Source of the DNA: an uncultured Bacteroidota bacterium
GTDB taxonomy: Bacteria; Bacteroidota; Bacteroidia; Flavobacteriales; Flavobacteriaceae
Length of the DNA stretch: 64,000 nucleotides
Assembly: GCA_902622595.1 (NCBI GenBank)
Contig: CACNQM010000001.1
Coordinates: 186,001-250,000, forward strand
Direction: 5' to 3'
Numbering within the stretch: position 1 is the stretch's first letter; every line of letters starts with the position of its first letter. Both the position numbers and the translations under genes were made by a program. Below are positions 10,201 to 17,949 of the stretch, piece by piece. The notes under the pieces were generated by a model that saw only the letters and a list, made by a program, of their open reading frames with translations, ran no database searches and was not told the origin of the DNA.

Positions 10201-10900
10201 TTCTAAAACATATTTTGTTTTTAATGAGAGATCTATCTTAATATCGTATAATCATTCAATTAATTCTAAATTAATAAGTAATCTATCAAATACCAGAAAA
10301 ACAATAGAGACACATCTAAATGATTGTATTATTGAGGTTGTACAATCTATTAATTCTTTATTAATAATTTTTGACATAAATAAAATTTCAGCTAATGATC
10401 TAATTAAAGATTTAAAAAGAATTGAAGATATAGAGGATGATCTCTATGAACCTAATAAAACATGGCAAATTCCAGTTTGTTACGATTTAAAATTCGCAAT
10501 TGATCTTGAAAATTTTGCAAAAGAAAAAAAACTATCTACATCAGAAATTATTAATATTCACAAATCAAAACTTTATGATGTTTTGTCAATGGGATTTTTA
10601 CCTGGCTTCATGTATTTGGGTTTTACTGATAAGAATCTTCACTGTGAAAGAAAGGAAGTTCCGTCTTTAGATATAAAAAAAGGGTCTATTGGGATTGCAC
10701 TGAATCAAACATGCATTTATCCTCAAAATAGTCCTGGAGGATGGCATATCATAGGTGTTTCACCTTTAAATTTCTTTGATTTAAAATCTAATAATCCCTG
10801 TTTTGCGAAGCCTGGTGACAAAATTCAATTTACTGAAATATCCAAAAAACAATTTCAAAAAATGAAAAAAGAAAAGACAATAAAACCTTTATCTAAATAG
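10190..10900 (+). CDS. pxpB: 5-oxoprolinase subunit B (KipI-like)
   Basis: This 236-residue protein has the carboxyltransferase subdomain C / KipI features: IPVCYD near 97, then GFLPGFMYLGF and the PSGSIGIA-like segment (here KKGSIGIAL), ending with the PGGWHIIG turn. It pairs with PxpC to form the ATP-dependent part of 5-oxoprolinase. In Bacillus the homologue KipI also binds a sporulation kinase, which is not relevant here. It starts with ATG inside the end of pxpA (11-base overlap), and its stop is immediately followed by the pxpC ATG with no gap, which implies coupled translation and equal amounts of the subunits. Confidence 0.94.
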   Translation: MANNSKTYFVFNERSILISYNHSINSKLISNLSNTRKTIETHLNDCIIEVVQSINSLLIIFDINKISANDLIKDLKRIEDIEDDLYEPNKTWQIPVCYDLKFAIDLENFAKEKKLSTSEIINIHKSKLYDVLSMGFLPGFMYLGFTDKNLHCERKEVPSLDIKKGSIGIALNQTCIYPQNSPGGWHIIGVSPLNFFDLKSNNPCFAKPGDKIQFTEISKKQFQKMKKEKTIKPLSK

Positions 10901-11737
10901 ATGATTAAAGTAATTCAGCCAGGTCTTTTCACAACAATACAAGATGGAGGAAGACACGGGTTTAGAAATATTGGAATACCTACATCTGGTTTTATGGACC
11001 AAGAAAGCGCGTGGGCTGCAAATGAACTTGTTAAAAATAATAAAGATGAATCTCTTTTAGAGGTTACACTAACTGGACCAACCCTAATTTTTAATTGTAA
11101 TTGTGTTATATCAATTACAGGTGGTGATTTTAATCCCTTGATTAATAATTTACCTGTTAAAATGTATCAATCAATTAATGTTAGTTCTGGAGATATATTA
11201 AAATTAAATAATACGATAAATGGTGCTAGATCTTATATAGCTATTTCGGGAGGGCTTAATGTAAAATCTTTATTTGGTAGTAAGTCATTTTTTAGTAATA
11301 TTTCAGATTCATATCACCTTAAGAAGGGTGATGAAATAAAAGTTTCAAAAAAATCTGAAAGTCAAATTTTAAAATGGGATAAACTAAAATTTAATTTAAA
11401 CAGATTTATGAAAGTATTTAGAGGTCCTGAATATGATTTATTATCTACTAATTCCAAACAAAAATTATTTAAAAATGAATTTACTATTAATTCTAATAAT
11501 AGAATGGCATATAATCTTGAGGAAAAACTTCAGGTTGACATAAAAACAATTATTTCATCACCTGTATTACCAGGTTCAGTTCAGTTGACTCCATCGGGAA
11601 AAATAATTATACTTCACAGAGATTGCCAAACTACAGGTGGTTATCCAAGAATTCTTCAGCTTGATACAAATTCATTGAACAATTTATCACAGCTAAAATC
11701 TAATGATAAGATTAAATTTAGTCCAATTAATTACTAA
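10901..11737 (+). CDS. pxpC: 5-oxoprolinase subunit C (KipA-like, biotin-carboxylase-like fold)
   Basis: This 278-residue protein begins with the conserved VIQPGLFTTIQDGGRHGF segment and GIPTSGFMDQ typical of KipA / urea amidolyase-like carboxyltransferase subdomain D proteins. It completes the PxpABC complex that hydrolyses 5-oxoproline with ATP. It is somewhat shorter than many family members (about 300 or more residues), with the end of the domain (SGKIIILHRDCQTTGGYPR) still present. It is the last gene of the plus-strand run that starts with the metalloprotease at 3236. The 3' end overlaps the convergent orphan gene by 11 bases. Confidence 0.94.
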   Translation: MIKVIQPGLFTTIQDGGRHGFRNIGIPTSGFMDQESAWAANELVKNNKDESLLEVTLTGPTLIFNCNCVISITGGDFNPLINNLPVKMYQSINVSSGDILKLNNTINGARSYIAISGGLNVKSLFGSKSFFSNISDSYHLKKGDEIKVSKKSESQILKWDKLKFNLNRFMKVFRGPEYDLLSTNSKQKLFKNEFTINSNNRMAYNLEEKLQVDIKTIISSPVLPGSVQLTPSGKIIILHRDCQTTGGYPRILQLDTNSLNNLSQLKSNDKIKFSPINY

Positions 11738-12392
11738 TAATGTTTATCTCGATCAATTTGGTATCATTTAATTTTTTCTCTTGCTTATTTTTTATTCTAT
11801 AAAATTTTTTTAAGGCTTTCTCCTGAGATTTCTCGGCTACAAATACTGTGTCATTCTCAATTTCTACCTTAGTATTTTCTAAAAGTTTTGCAATCTGATC
11901 GTTAATGGACTTTATTTCTTTTTTTAAGATTCTTCTTTCTAAAACACCATTAAGACTGCTATCAATTCTTACATTTTTTACTTTATTTATTAGCTTTAAT
12001 AATTGAGAGTCTCCACCTTGACCATAAAGTGAAGCAGTATTATATTTGTTTTGATTTCTTAATCTTTTTCCGTCAATAGTAATATCAACAGGACCTTTAT
12101 GCCTAAAATTAAAAGATCTTTTTGAAATAAATTCTTGAAGATTTATAACAATTTCAAGATCTGGTCTATAGAATTGAGACTTTAGAATTGCTCTTAATAA
12201 TTCATCTCTATCTCTGGTTGTATATTCCTCTCCGAATAAAAAAATTGTTGGAAGCCTTTTTGTCGCAACATTAACATTTTTAAGGTCAATTTTGCTACCT
12301 TCTTCCTGACTGTAGAGACAATCAAATGAAATTAGTATTAATACTAAAGCAGTAAAAAAAAATCTAATAATATAAATTAAAAAAAATCTCAA
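11727..12392 (-). CDS. Hypothetical exported protein with charged C-terminal half
   Basis: I do not recognise this 221-residue protein. It has a hydrophobic N-terminus (residues 3-24) ending CLYSQ, which fits a signal peptide, and possibly a lipoprotein-like site, though the Cys context is not a clean lipobox. Residues about 85-130 include RHKGPVDITIDGKRLR, and the last 90 residues are rich in Lys, Glu and Asn and could form a helix. No ATG is available: TTG at 12392 is the only reasonable start, with an in-frame stop just upstream. It follows the SLC13 gene after 2 bases, so the pair is probably one transcript. Role unknown. Confidence 0.7.
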   Translation of the reverse strand: MRFFLIYIIRFFFTALVLILISFDCLYSQEEGSKIDLKNVNVATKRLPTIFLFGEEYTTRDRDELLRAILKSQFYRPDLEIVINLQEFISKRSFNFRHKGPVDITIDGKRLRNQNKYNTASLYGQGGDSQLLKLINKVKNVRIDSSLNGVLERRILKKEIKSINDQIAKLLENTKVEIENDTVFVAEKSQEKALKKFYRIKNKQEKKLNDTKLIEINIISN

Positions 12393-12394
12393 TA

Positions 12395-13861
12395 CTACTC
12401 AGGTATTATAAAAACTAAAGGATCGAAATCCCATAAATATGGAAGAAGATAAAAAACAAATAGTGTTAACAGAATAATTGAAATTAGATTCATCCATATT
12501 CCTACTCTGACCATGTCAGGTATTCTTAAATAACCCGATCCAAAGACAATCGCATTTGGTGGAGTAGCTACAGGAAGCATAAATGCGCATGATGCTGCAA
12601 CTGTAGCAGATACCATTAATATAAATGGATGAACGTCAATTGTCATGGACATTGGATAAAGAATAGGTAGAAGCATTGCAGTTGTCGCTAGATTGGATGT
12701 TATTTCAGTTAAAAAATTGACTGAAGCAATTAGAATGAAGACTAATAATATTAACGAAACACCATCCAATAATGTCATTTGATTACCTATCCACAAAGCA
12801 AGACCACTGTCTTTAAATCCTGCTGCAAGAGCCATACCACCACCAAATAATAATAAAATCCCCCATGGTAACTTGACAGCTTCATCCCATTTTAAAATTT
12901 TTCTTTCCCTATTTTTTGTTGGTAATAAAAATATTATAATAGCTCCTGTCATAGCTATAATTGTGTCATCAATCCCAGGTATAATTGATTCAAGTATATA
13001 AGAACGGCTTATCCAGGCAAATGCAGTAAATGCAAAAACTCCAGCTACTAATTTCTCTTCATAGCTTATTTTCCCAAGTGCATTTAATTGTTTGTAAATC
13101 TCCTCTTTTCCACCAGGAAAAGTTTTTTGTTTAAACTTAAATGCTATACTTGTTATGTATTTCCAGCAGATAAATAAAAGAATAATTGATATTGGAAAAC
13201 CAAATTGGAACCATTTAGCAAAAGTTATCTCATATCCAAAAGTTTCTTCTACAACACCAGCTAATACTAAGTTAGGAGGTGTTCCTATTAAAGTAGCAAC
13301 ACCACCAATTGATGCACTATATGCAATAGCTAGCATAAGAGCTTTTCCAAAATTTAAATTCTCATCCTCAATAGTATTTGGGTTATCTTTTAATTGAGAA
13401 ACAATAGCAATTGCAATTGGTAACATCATAACTGCAGTCGCGGTATTTGATATCCACATAGACATAAATGCAGTAGCAACCATAAAACCAAGAATAATAT
13501 TTTTAATGTTAGTCCCAATTAAATTAATGATATTCAATGCTATTCGCTTATGTAAATTCCATTTCTCGATTGCTATAGCTATTATAAAACCACCTATATA
13601 AAGAAAAACATACTTGTGACCAAATGAGGCTGTTGTCTCTGTCAATCCTAATCCACCAGTAAGAGGAAACAATATAATTGGTAATAATGCAGTTACTGCT
13701 ATGGGTATAGCTTCGGTAATCCACCAGATTGCTATCCAAATAGTTGAAGCAAGTATTGCATTTGCTCTAGGGTTTAGACTTTCAGGATTAAAAAAAAATA
13801 ATACAGCTAAAAAAGCTAGAGGCCCAGATATTAAGCCTATATTTTTTGAATTAATATTCAT
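12395..13861 (-). CDS. SLC13/DASS family sodium:anion symporter
   Basis: This is a 488-residue membrane protein with around a dozen hydrophobic segments. It contains the two pseudo-repeated SNT-type substrate/sodium motifs of the divalent-anion:sodium symporter family: SNTATAVMMLPI in the first half and TSNLATTAMLLPI in the second. Members import di- or tricarboxylates or sulfate with Na+. The motifs suit a dicarboxylate carrier, but sulfate cannot be ruled out. It is divergent from glycerate kinase across a 58-base gap. The ATG at 13861 gives a normal family length. Confidence 0.9.
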   Translation of the reverse strand: MNINSKNIGLISGPLAFLAVLFFFNPESLNPRANAILASTIWIAIWWITEAIPIAVTALLPIILFPLTGGLGLTETTASFGHKYVFLYIGGFIIAIAIEKWNLHKRIALNIINLIGTNIKNIILGFMVATAFMSMWISNTATAVMMLPIAIAIVSQLKDNPNTIEDENLNFGKALMLAIAYSASIGGVATLIGTPPNLVLAGVVEETFGYEITFAKWFQFGFPISIILLFICWKYITSIAFKFKQKTFPGGKEEIYKQLNALGKISYEEKLVAGVFAFTAFAWISRSYILESIIPGIDDTIIAMTGAIIIFLLPTKNRERKILKWDEAVKLPWGILLLFGGGMALAAGFKDSGLALWIGNQMTLLDGVSLILLVFILIASVNFLTEITSNLATTAMLLPILYPMSMTIDVHPFILMVSATVAASCAFMLPVATPPNAIVFGSGYLRIPDMVRVGIWMNLISIILLTLFVFYLLPYLWDFDPLVFIIPE

Positions 13862-13882
13862 ATTCTGATTTTAAAAATAATC

Positions 13883-13890
13883 TATTTTTG
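13883..13890 (+). promoter_or_regulatory. Candidate -7 promoter element for glycerate kinase
   Basis: This reads TATTTTTG, matching the Bacteroidota TAnnTTTG -7 element, 29 bases before the ATG at 13920. No good TTTG is seen at the usual 17-24 base spacing upstream, so this is a partial match. Confidence 0.4.
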
Positions 13891-13919
13891 TTTACAATAG
13901 AAGGAAAAACCATTTTGCA

Positions 13920-15029
13920 ATGAAAATTTTAATTGCTCCTGATAAATTTAAAGGTTCCTTAACTGCTGCTCAAGTATGTGTTGCTATTGCAAAAGGTATA
14001 AAAATTAATAATTATAAACATGAAATAATTTCATGTCCAATGGCTGATGGGGGAGAAGGATCAATTGATATAATAAATAATTATTTAAGCCTAATGCCTG
14101 TTGAATTGATTGTCAACGATCCTTTGTTTCGTCCAATAAAATCCACTTATTATATTTCAGACCTAACAGCCTACATTGAAATGTCATCAGCATCGGGATT
14201 AACCTTACTAAAAAAAGAAGAACAAAACTGCATGTATACATCTTCTTATGGAACAGGTGAATTGATTAAAGATGCAATCAATAAAGGTTTAACTACAATA
14301 AACTTATATATTGGTGGAAGCGCCACAAATGATGGTGGAATAGGTATAGCTTCAGCTTTAGGATTTGAGTTTTATGATAAGTTTAAAAAACTATTATATC
14401 CAATTGGAAAAAATCTTGTGTCAATTGATTACATCGATGTAGGTAAGATCAAGTTTAATTTTAAAGAAATTAATATTAATGTAATTTGTGATGTTGATAA
14501 TCCTCTATCTGGAAAAAATGGTGCAGCTTTTGTTTACGCTAGTCAAAAAGGAGCAGACTCATTTGAAATAAATAAATTAGATCAAGGATTAATCAACTTA
14601 CAATCAATATTAATTAAACATGACTTTCCTGATGTTGAAAAAATTCCTGGATCTGGAGCTGCAGGAGGAGCAGGGGGTGGTTTAGTTTCTTTATTTGGAG
14701 CGAAATTAATTTCAGGTATACAGAATTTCATAGAAATTACTCAATTAGAATCACTAATTAAGGAATGTGACGTTATAATTACAGGGGAGGGTAAAATAGA
14801 TTTACAAACTGAAAAAGGAAAAGTCATAAGTGGAATTTGTAAGCTAGCAAGTAAATATAAAAAACCAATTATAGGAGTATGCGGAGTTAAAGAAGAAGGT
14901 GTGTCTAACAAATTAGGGTTAAGTAAAGTTTATACCATTTTAGAAATAGCTGACTCAATGAATGATGCAATAGAGAATGGAGAAAAATACTTGATTGACA
15001 TAGGCTCTAAAATCTTGGCTGATTTATAA
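13920..15029 (+). CDS. Glycerate kinase (GlxK/GarK family)
   Basis: This 369-residue protein begins IAPDKFKGSLTA, the signature of the GlxK/GarK-type glycerate kinase family. It also has CPMADGGEGS and GGSATNDGGIG near residues 40 and 135 and PGSGAAGGAGGG near 240, which are glycine-rich nucleotide-binding and catalytic segments of that family. It phosphorylates D-glycerate to feed lower glycolysis or the serine pathway. The gene is monocistronic: a strong hairpin terminator begins immediately after the TAA. Whether the product is 2- or 3-phosphoglycerate is not decided by sequence, though this family mostly makes the 2-phospho form. Confidence 0.93.
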   Translation: MKILIAPDKFKGSLTAAQVCVAIAKGIKINNYKHEIISCPMADGGEGSIDIINNYLSLMPVELIVNDPLFRPIKSTYYISDLTAYIEMSSASGLTLLKKEEQNCMYTSSYGTGELIKDAINKGLTTINLYIGGSATNDGGIGIASALGFEFYDKFKKLLYPIGKNLVSIDYIDVGKIKFNFKEININVICDVDNPLSGKNGAAFVYASQKGADSFEINKLDQGLINLQSILIKHDFPDVEKIPGSGAAGGAGGGLVSLFGAKLISGIQNFIEITQLESLIKECDVIITGEGKIDLQTEKGKVISGICKLASKYKKPIIGVCGVKEEGVSNKLGLSKVYTILEIADSMNDAIENGEKYLIDIGSKILADL

Positions 15030-15030
15030 A

Positions 15031-15057
15031 AAAACCCTGAAAAAAAATCAGGGTTTT
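15031..15057. terminator. Bidirectional intrinsic terminator between glycerate kinase and tRNA-Ser
   Basis: A 10-bp perfect stem (AAAACCCTGA at 15031-15040 with TCAGGGTTTT at 15048-15057) closes a 7-base A loop. Read on the plus strand the stem ends in TTTT after the kinase stop. Read on the minus strand it ends in a run of six T just after the tRNA 3' end. It therefore probably serves both convergent transcripts. Confidence 0.85.
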
Positions 15058-15058
15058 G

Positions 15059-15143
15059 CGGAGAAAGAGGGATTCGAACCCCCGGAGGTATGACCCTCAA
15101 CAGTTTTCAAGACTGCCGCATTCGACCACTCTGCCATTTCTCC
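15059..15143 (-). tRNA. tRNA-Ser, anticodon TGA
   Basis: The minus strand folds as a class II tRNA of 85 bases. The acceptor GGAGAAA pairs with TTTCTCC, the discriminator is G, and the anticodon loop CTTGAAA presents TGA (serine, UCA codons). There is a long variable arm (GAGGGTCATACCTC region) and a canonical TTCGAATC T loop. The 3' CCA is not encoded and must be added. A -7 promoter element lies directly upstream and a terminator hairpin directly downstream. Confidence 0.96.
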
Positions 15144-15153
15144 AATAGCTTTG

Positions 15154-15161
15154 CAAATATA
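15154..15161 (-). promoter_or_regulatory. -7 promoter element for tRNA-Ser
   Basis: On the minus strand this reads TATATTTG, a full match to TAnnTTTG. It lies 10 bases upstream of the mature tRNA 5' end, which puts the transcription start a few bases before the tRNA. No clear -33 TTTG is seen at standard spacing. Confidence 0.55.
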
Positions 15162-15192
15162 AACGATTTTAGATTTTCTGAGGAGAAAAAAA

Positions 15193-15987
15193 TTATTCTT
15201 TTTTCATTAAATTAATTTTGTCAAATGACTTTTCAATGCCCTTAATTAAAGCTGAGCTTAAGCCTTGATGCTCCATCTCAATTAAGCCTTCAATAGTGCA
15301 ACCATTTGGTGTTGTAACTTTATCTATTTCATCTTCTGGGTGGGATTGATTTACCTCCAATAATTTGGCAGCTCCTAATGATGTCATTAGAGACATTTCA
15401 AGTGCTTGGTTAGATTCAAATCCTAATTGAACCCCGCCTTGAGCTGTAGCTCTAATAAGTCTCATCCAAAAAGCTATTCCACTTGCAGAAATTACAGTTG
15501 CAGCTTGCATATTCTTTTCCTCAATTATCATTGTATGTCCTAATTTTCTAAAAAGATTTTCAACAATTTCAATACTATTTTTTCCGGTTTTGTTTGAGCA
15601 GATACATGTAACTGCATGCTTAACAGCTACAGCCGTATTAGTCATACATCTAATTATTTTTTTATCATTACCAAACTCATCTTCTAAATCCTTAATGGAA
15701 ATACCTGTTATAGGAGATATAATAATTTGATCTGAGTTTATATGGCTTTTAATTTCCTTGGCTAACCCCTTAAATTGTTTAGGCTGCACAGTCAAAAAAA
15801 TTATACTACTGTTTGATACTGCATTTAGATTATCACTTGATAAAATACATTTTTTATCTTCAATGCTATGTCTTAGATTTTCAATATCTTTTTTGGTAAC
15901 ATATAATTTTTTTAAACTATCAAATGATTTTAAGCCGTTTGCGATACTTCTACCAAGGTTTCCATATCCTAAAATTGATATATTCAT
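15193..15987 (-). CDS. proC: Pyrroline-5-carboxylate reductase
   Basis: This 264-residue cytoplasmic enzyme has an N-terminal Rossmann nucleotide-binding motif (ISILGYGNLGRSIANGL). It also has the family's C-terminal segments: SASGIAFWMRLIRATAQGGVQLGF and the VTTPNGCTIEGL dimer-domain motif that corresponds to the usual VTSPGGTTIAGL. It reduces 1-pyrroline-5-carboxylate to proline with NAD(P)H. Length matches the family (about 265-270). It starts with ATG at 15987, divergent from the TauE/SafE gene across 89 bases; a TATATTTG -7-like element sits on the minus strand at 16007-16014. Confidence 0.94.
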   Translation of the reverse strand: MNISILGYGNLGRSIANGLKSFDSLKKLYVTKKDIENLRHSIEDKKCILSSDNLNAVSNSSIIFLTVQPKQFKGLAKEIKSHINSDQIIISPITGISIKDLEDEFGNDKKIIRCMTNTAVAVKHAVTCICSNKTGKNSIEIVENLFRKLGHTMIIEEKNMQAATVISASGIAFWMRLIRATAQGGVQLGFESNQALEMSLMTSLGAAKLLEVNQSHPEDEIDKVTTPNGCTIEGLIEMEHQGLSSALIKGIEKSFDKINLMKKE

Positions 15988-16076
15988 ATTTCTTATTTAA
16001 TTCAATCAAATATAATTCAAAATGACTTTAATGGATCCATAAAGTCTATTATAAAAAAAGGATTATCTTGTAATTA

Positions 16077-16853
16077 ATGCTATTAGATGTAAATTCAATT
16101 TTAATTTTAGTCGGTATTGGTCTTTTCGCCGGAGTTGTAAATACACTAGCTGGTGGTGGATCCCTAGTAACACTACCTGTCCTAATTTTATTTCTTGGAA
16201 TGGATGAAGTAACAGCTAACGGTACTAACAGATTAATGATAATATTTTCTGCATTTGCTGCAAATTATGGCTATACAACAAAAGGAATTAAAACATACCC
16301 ATATGGAATTTACCTTGGCTTAACAGCTCTTGTTGGTGCTATTATTGGTGCTAGTATTGCAGTTGATATTGATGGAGATACTTTTAAAAGATTCCTTGCT
16401 ATAATTATGATATCTATTGGTCTAATAATTGTTTTTAATACAAAATCAATTTCATCTCTAGAACTTGCAGAAAGGTTAAAAGGTAAATATTTATTCTATG
16501 CACTATTAGGTTTTTTCTTTATAGGAATATATGGTGGGTTTTTAAATGCTGGTGTTGGCATTGTAATTATGCTTTTATTGACTACGGTAAATAGAGTTAA
16601 TTTAATTAGAACAAATGCTATAAAAGCATTTTCAGTATTTATCTATTCTCTTGCAGCACTATTAATTTTTGCTCTAGAAGGAAAAGTAGATTGGATTGTT
16701 GGCTTCTGGATGGTCCTTGGGTCAATAATTGGAGCATGGTTTTCAAGTATTTGGTCAGTTAGAAAAGGAGGAGAAAGAGCAATTAGGATTACACTATTAA
16801 TTATGGTGATATATATGGCAATAAAATTATGGATTGATACCTTTAATAGTTAG
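16077..16853 (+). CDS. TauE/SafE family sulfite/sulfonate exporter-like permease
   Basis: This is a 258-residue, largely hydrophobic protein with about 8 membrane segments and the two-repeat TauE/SafE pattern: GVVNTLAGGGSLVTLPVL near residue 20 and GGFLNAGVGIVIMLLL near 155. Members export or import sulfite, sulfoacetate or other small organic anions. The substrate here is not evident, and no sulfur or taurine genes are nearby. Its 3' end overlaps the convergent ribB gene by 11 bases. The ATG at 16077 gives a normal length. Confidence 0.88.
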   Translation: MLLDVNSILILVGIGLFAGVVNTLAGGGSLVTLPVLILFLGMDEVTANGTNRLMIIFSAFAANYGYTTKGIKTYPYGIYLGLTALVGAIIGASIAVDIDGDTFKRFLAIIMISIGLIIVFNTKSISSLELAERLKGKYLFYALLGFFFIGIYGGFLNAGVGIVIMLLLTTVNRVNLIRTNAIKAFSVFIYSLAALLIFALEGKVDWIVGFWMVLGSIIGAWFSSIWSVRKGGERAIRITLLIMVIYMAIKLWIDTFNS

Positions 16854-17949
16854 TGTACTCTTCAATACTCAACCCATAACCAGAGAGTCCTACACGATTA
16901 ATTTGTTTTGAATTACTTAGTAAATTTATTTTTGAAATTCCTAAATCATGAAGTATCTGTGCACCAATTCCAAAATCTTTAAGGTCAATTTTTGGTATTT
17001 GTTCTTTATTATTAAAAGATTTTAATTTTTTTAGAATTTCATCAGAGGATTGATTTTGATTTATGAAAATAATTGCTCCTTTACCTTTTTTATTTATTTT
17101 TTCAAATATCTTATCATACCTCATTTCATTAGTTCCAGACAGAATCTTAGTAACATCGTTATTAATAACCGAGGAATTAATTCGCGTTAATATGGATTCA
17201 TTTTTACTAAACTCTCCTAAGGTTAATGCTATATGGATTTGATCATTGTTTGTCTGCTTATACCCTCTTAGCCTATAGCTTCCGTATTGAATATTAACAT
17301 CTTCGTCAAATATTTTATTTATAAGACTATCATTTTTCATTCTGTAAGAAACTAAATCCTCAATAGAGACAATTTTAAGATTAAAATTATTAGCTACTTC
17401 AATCAACTCTGGCAATCTTGACATAGTCCCGTCATCATTCATAATTTCTACTATAACACCAGCCGATTCAAACCCAGCAAGTCTTGCAAAATCAATAGCT
17501 GCTTCTGTATGCCCAGTTCTTCTTAGCACACCACCGTTTTTTGCAATGAGAGGAAATACATGACCTGGTTTTTGAAGATCATCAGGCTTTGTATTCTTAT
17601 CAACCAAAGCTTGGACTGTTTTAGCACGATCAGATGCTGAAATACCTGAAGTTACTCCATTACCTTTTAAATCCACTGACACTGTAAAGGCTGTTTCCAG
17701 CGGATCCGTATTATTTGGAACCATCTTTTCTAAATGTAATTTAGAGCACAATCTTTCCGACATAGGAACACATATTAGACCTCTTCCATTTTTAGCCATA
17801 AAATTAATTTTTGAGGAGTCAATTGTTTGAGCAGCTGTTATAAAGTCTCCTTCATTTTCTCTATTTTCATCATCAACTACTATTATTATTTCACCTCTTC
17901 TAATTGATTCAATTGCATCCTCAATTTTATCTAATTTGATTTCACTCAT
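16843..17949 (-). CDS. ribB: 3,4-dihydroxy-2-butanone-4-phosphate synthase with degenerate GTP cyclohydrolase II domain
   Basis: Residues 1 to about 200 are a full RibB domain: DDENRENEGDF metal/substrate loop, and LRRTGHTEAAIDFARLAG near 140. This makes the four-carbon unit of riboflavin from ribulose 5-phosphate. Residues about 205-368 align with GTP cyclohydrolase II only in outline. The end (DFGIGAQILHDLGISKINLLSNS) is conserved, but the zinc cysteine motif and the catalytic RxEGRG segment are gone. It therefore looks like the RibBX type, with an inactive second domain. It is the last gene of the ftsK-lolA-lptF/G operon, with a 4-base ATGA overlap with the permease gene. A separate RibA must exist elsewhere. 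Confidence 0.92.
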   Translation of the reverse strand: MSEIKLDKIEDAIESIRRGEIIIVVDDENRENEGDFITAAQTIDSSKINFMAKNGRGLICVPMSERLCSKLHLEKMVPNNTDPLETAFTVSVDLKGNGVTSGISASDRAKTVQALVDKNTKPDDLQKPGHVFPLIAKNGGVLRRTGHTEAAIDFARLAGFESAGVIVEIMNDDGTMSRLPELIEVANNFNLKIVSIEDLVSYRMKNDSLINKIFDEDVNIQYGSYRLRGYKQTNNDQIHIALTLGEFSKNESILTRINSSVINNDVTKILSGTNEMRYDKIFEKINKKGKGAIIFINQNQSSDEILKKLKSFNNKEQIPKIDLKDFGIGAQILHDLGISKINLLSNSKQINRVGLSGYGLSIEEYTNY

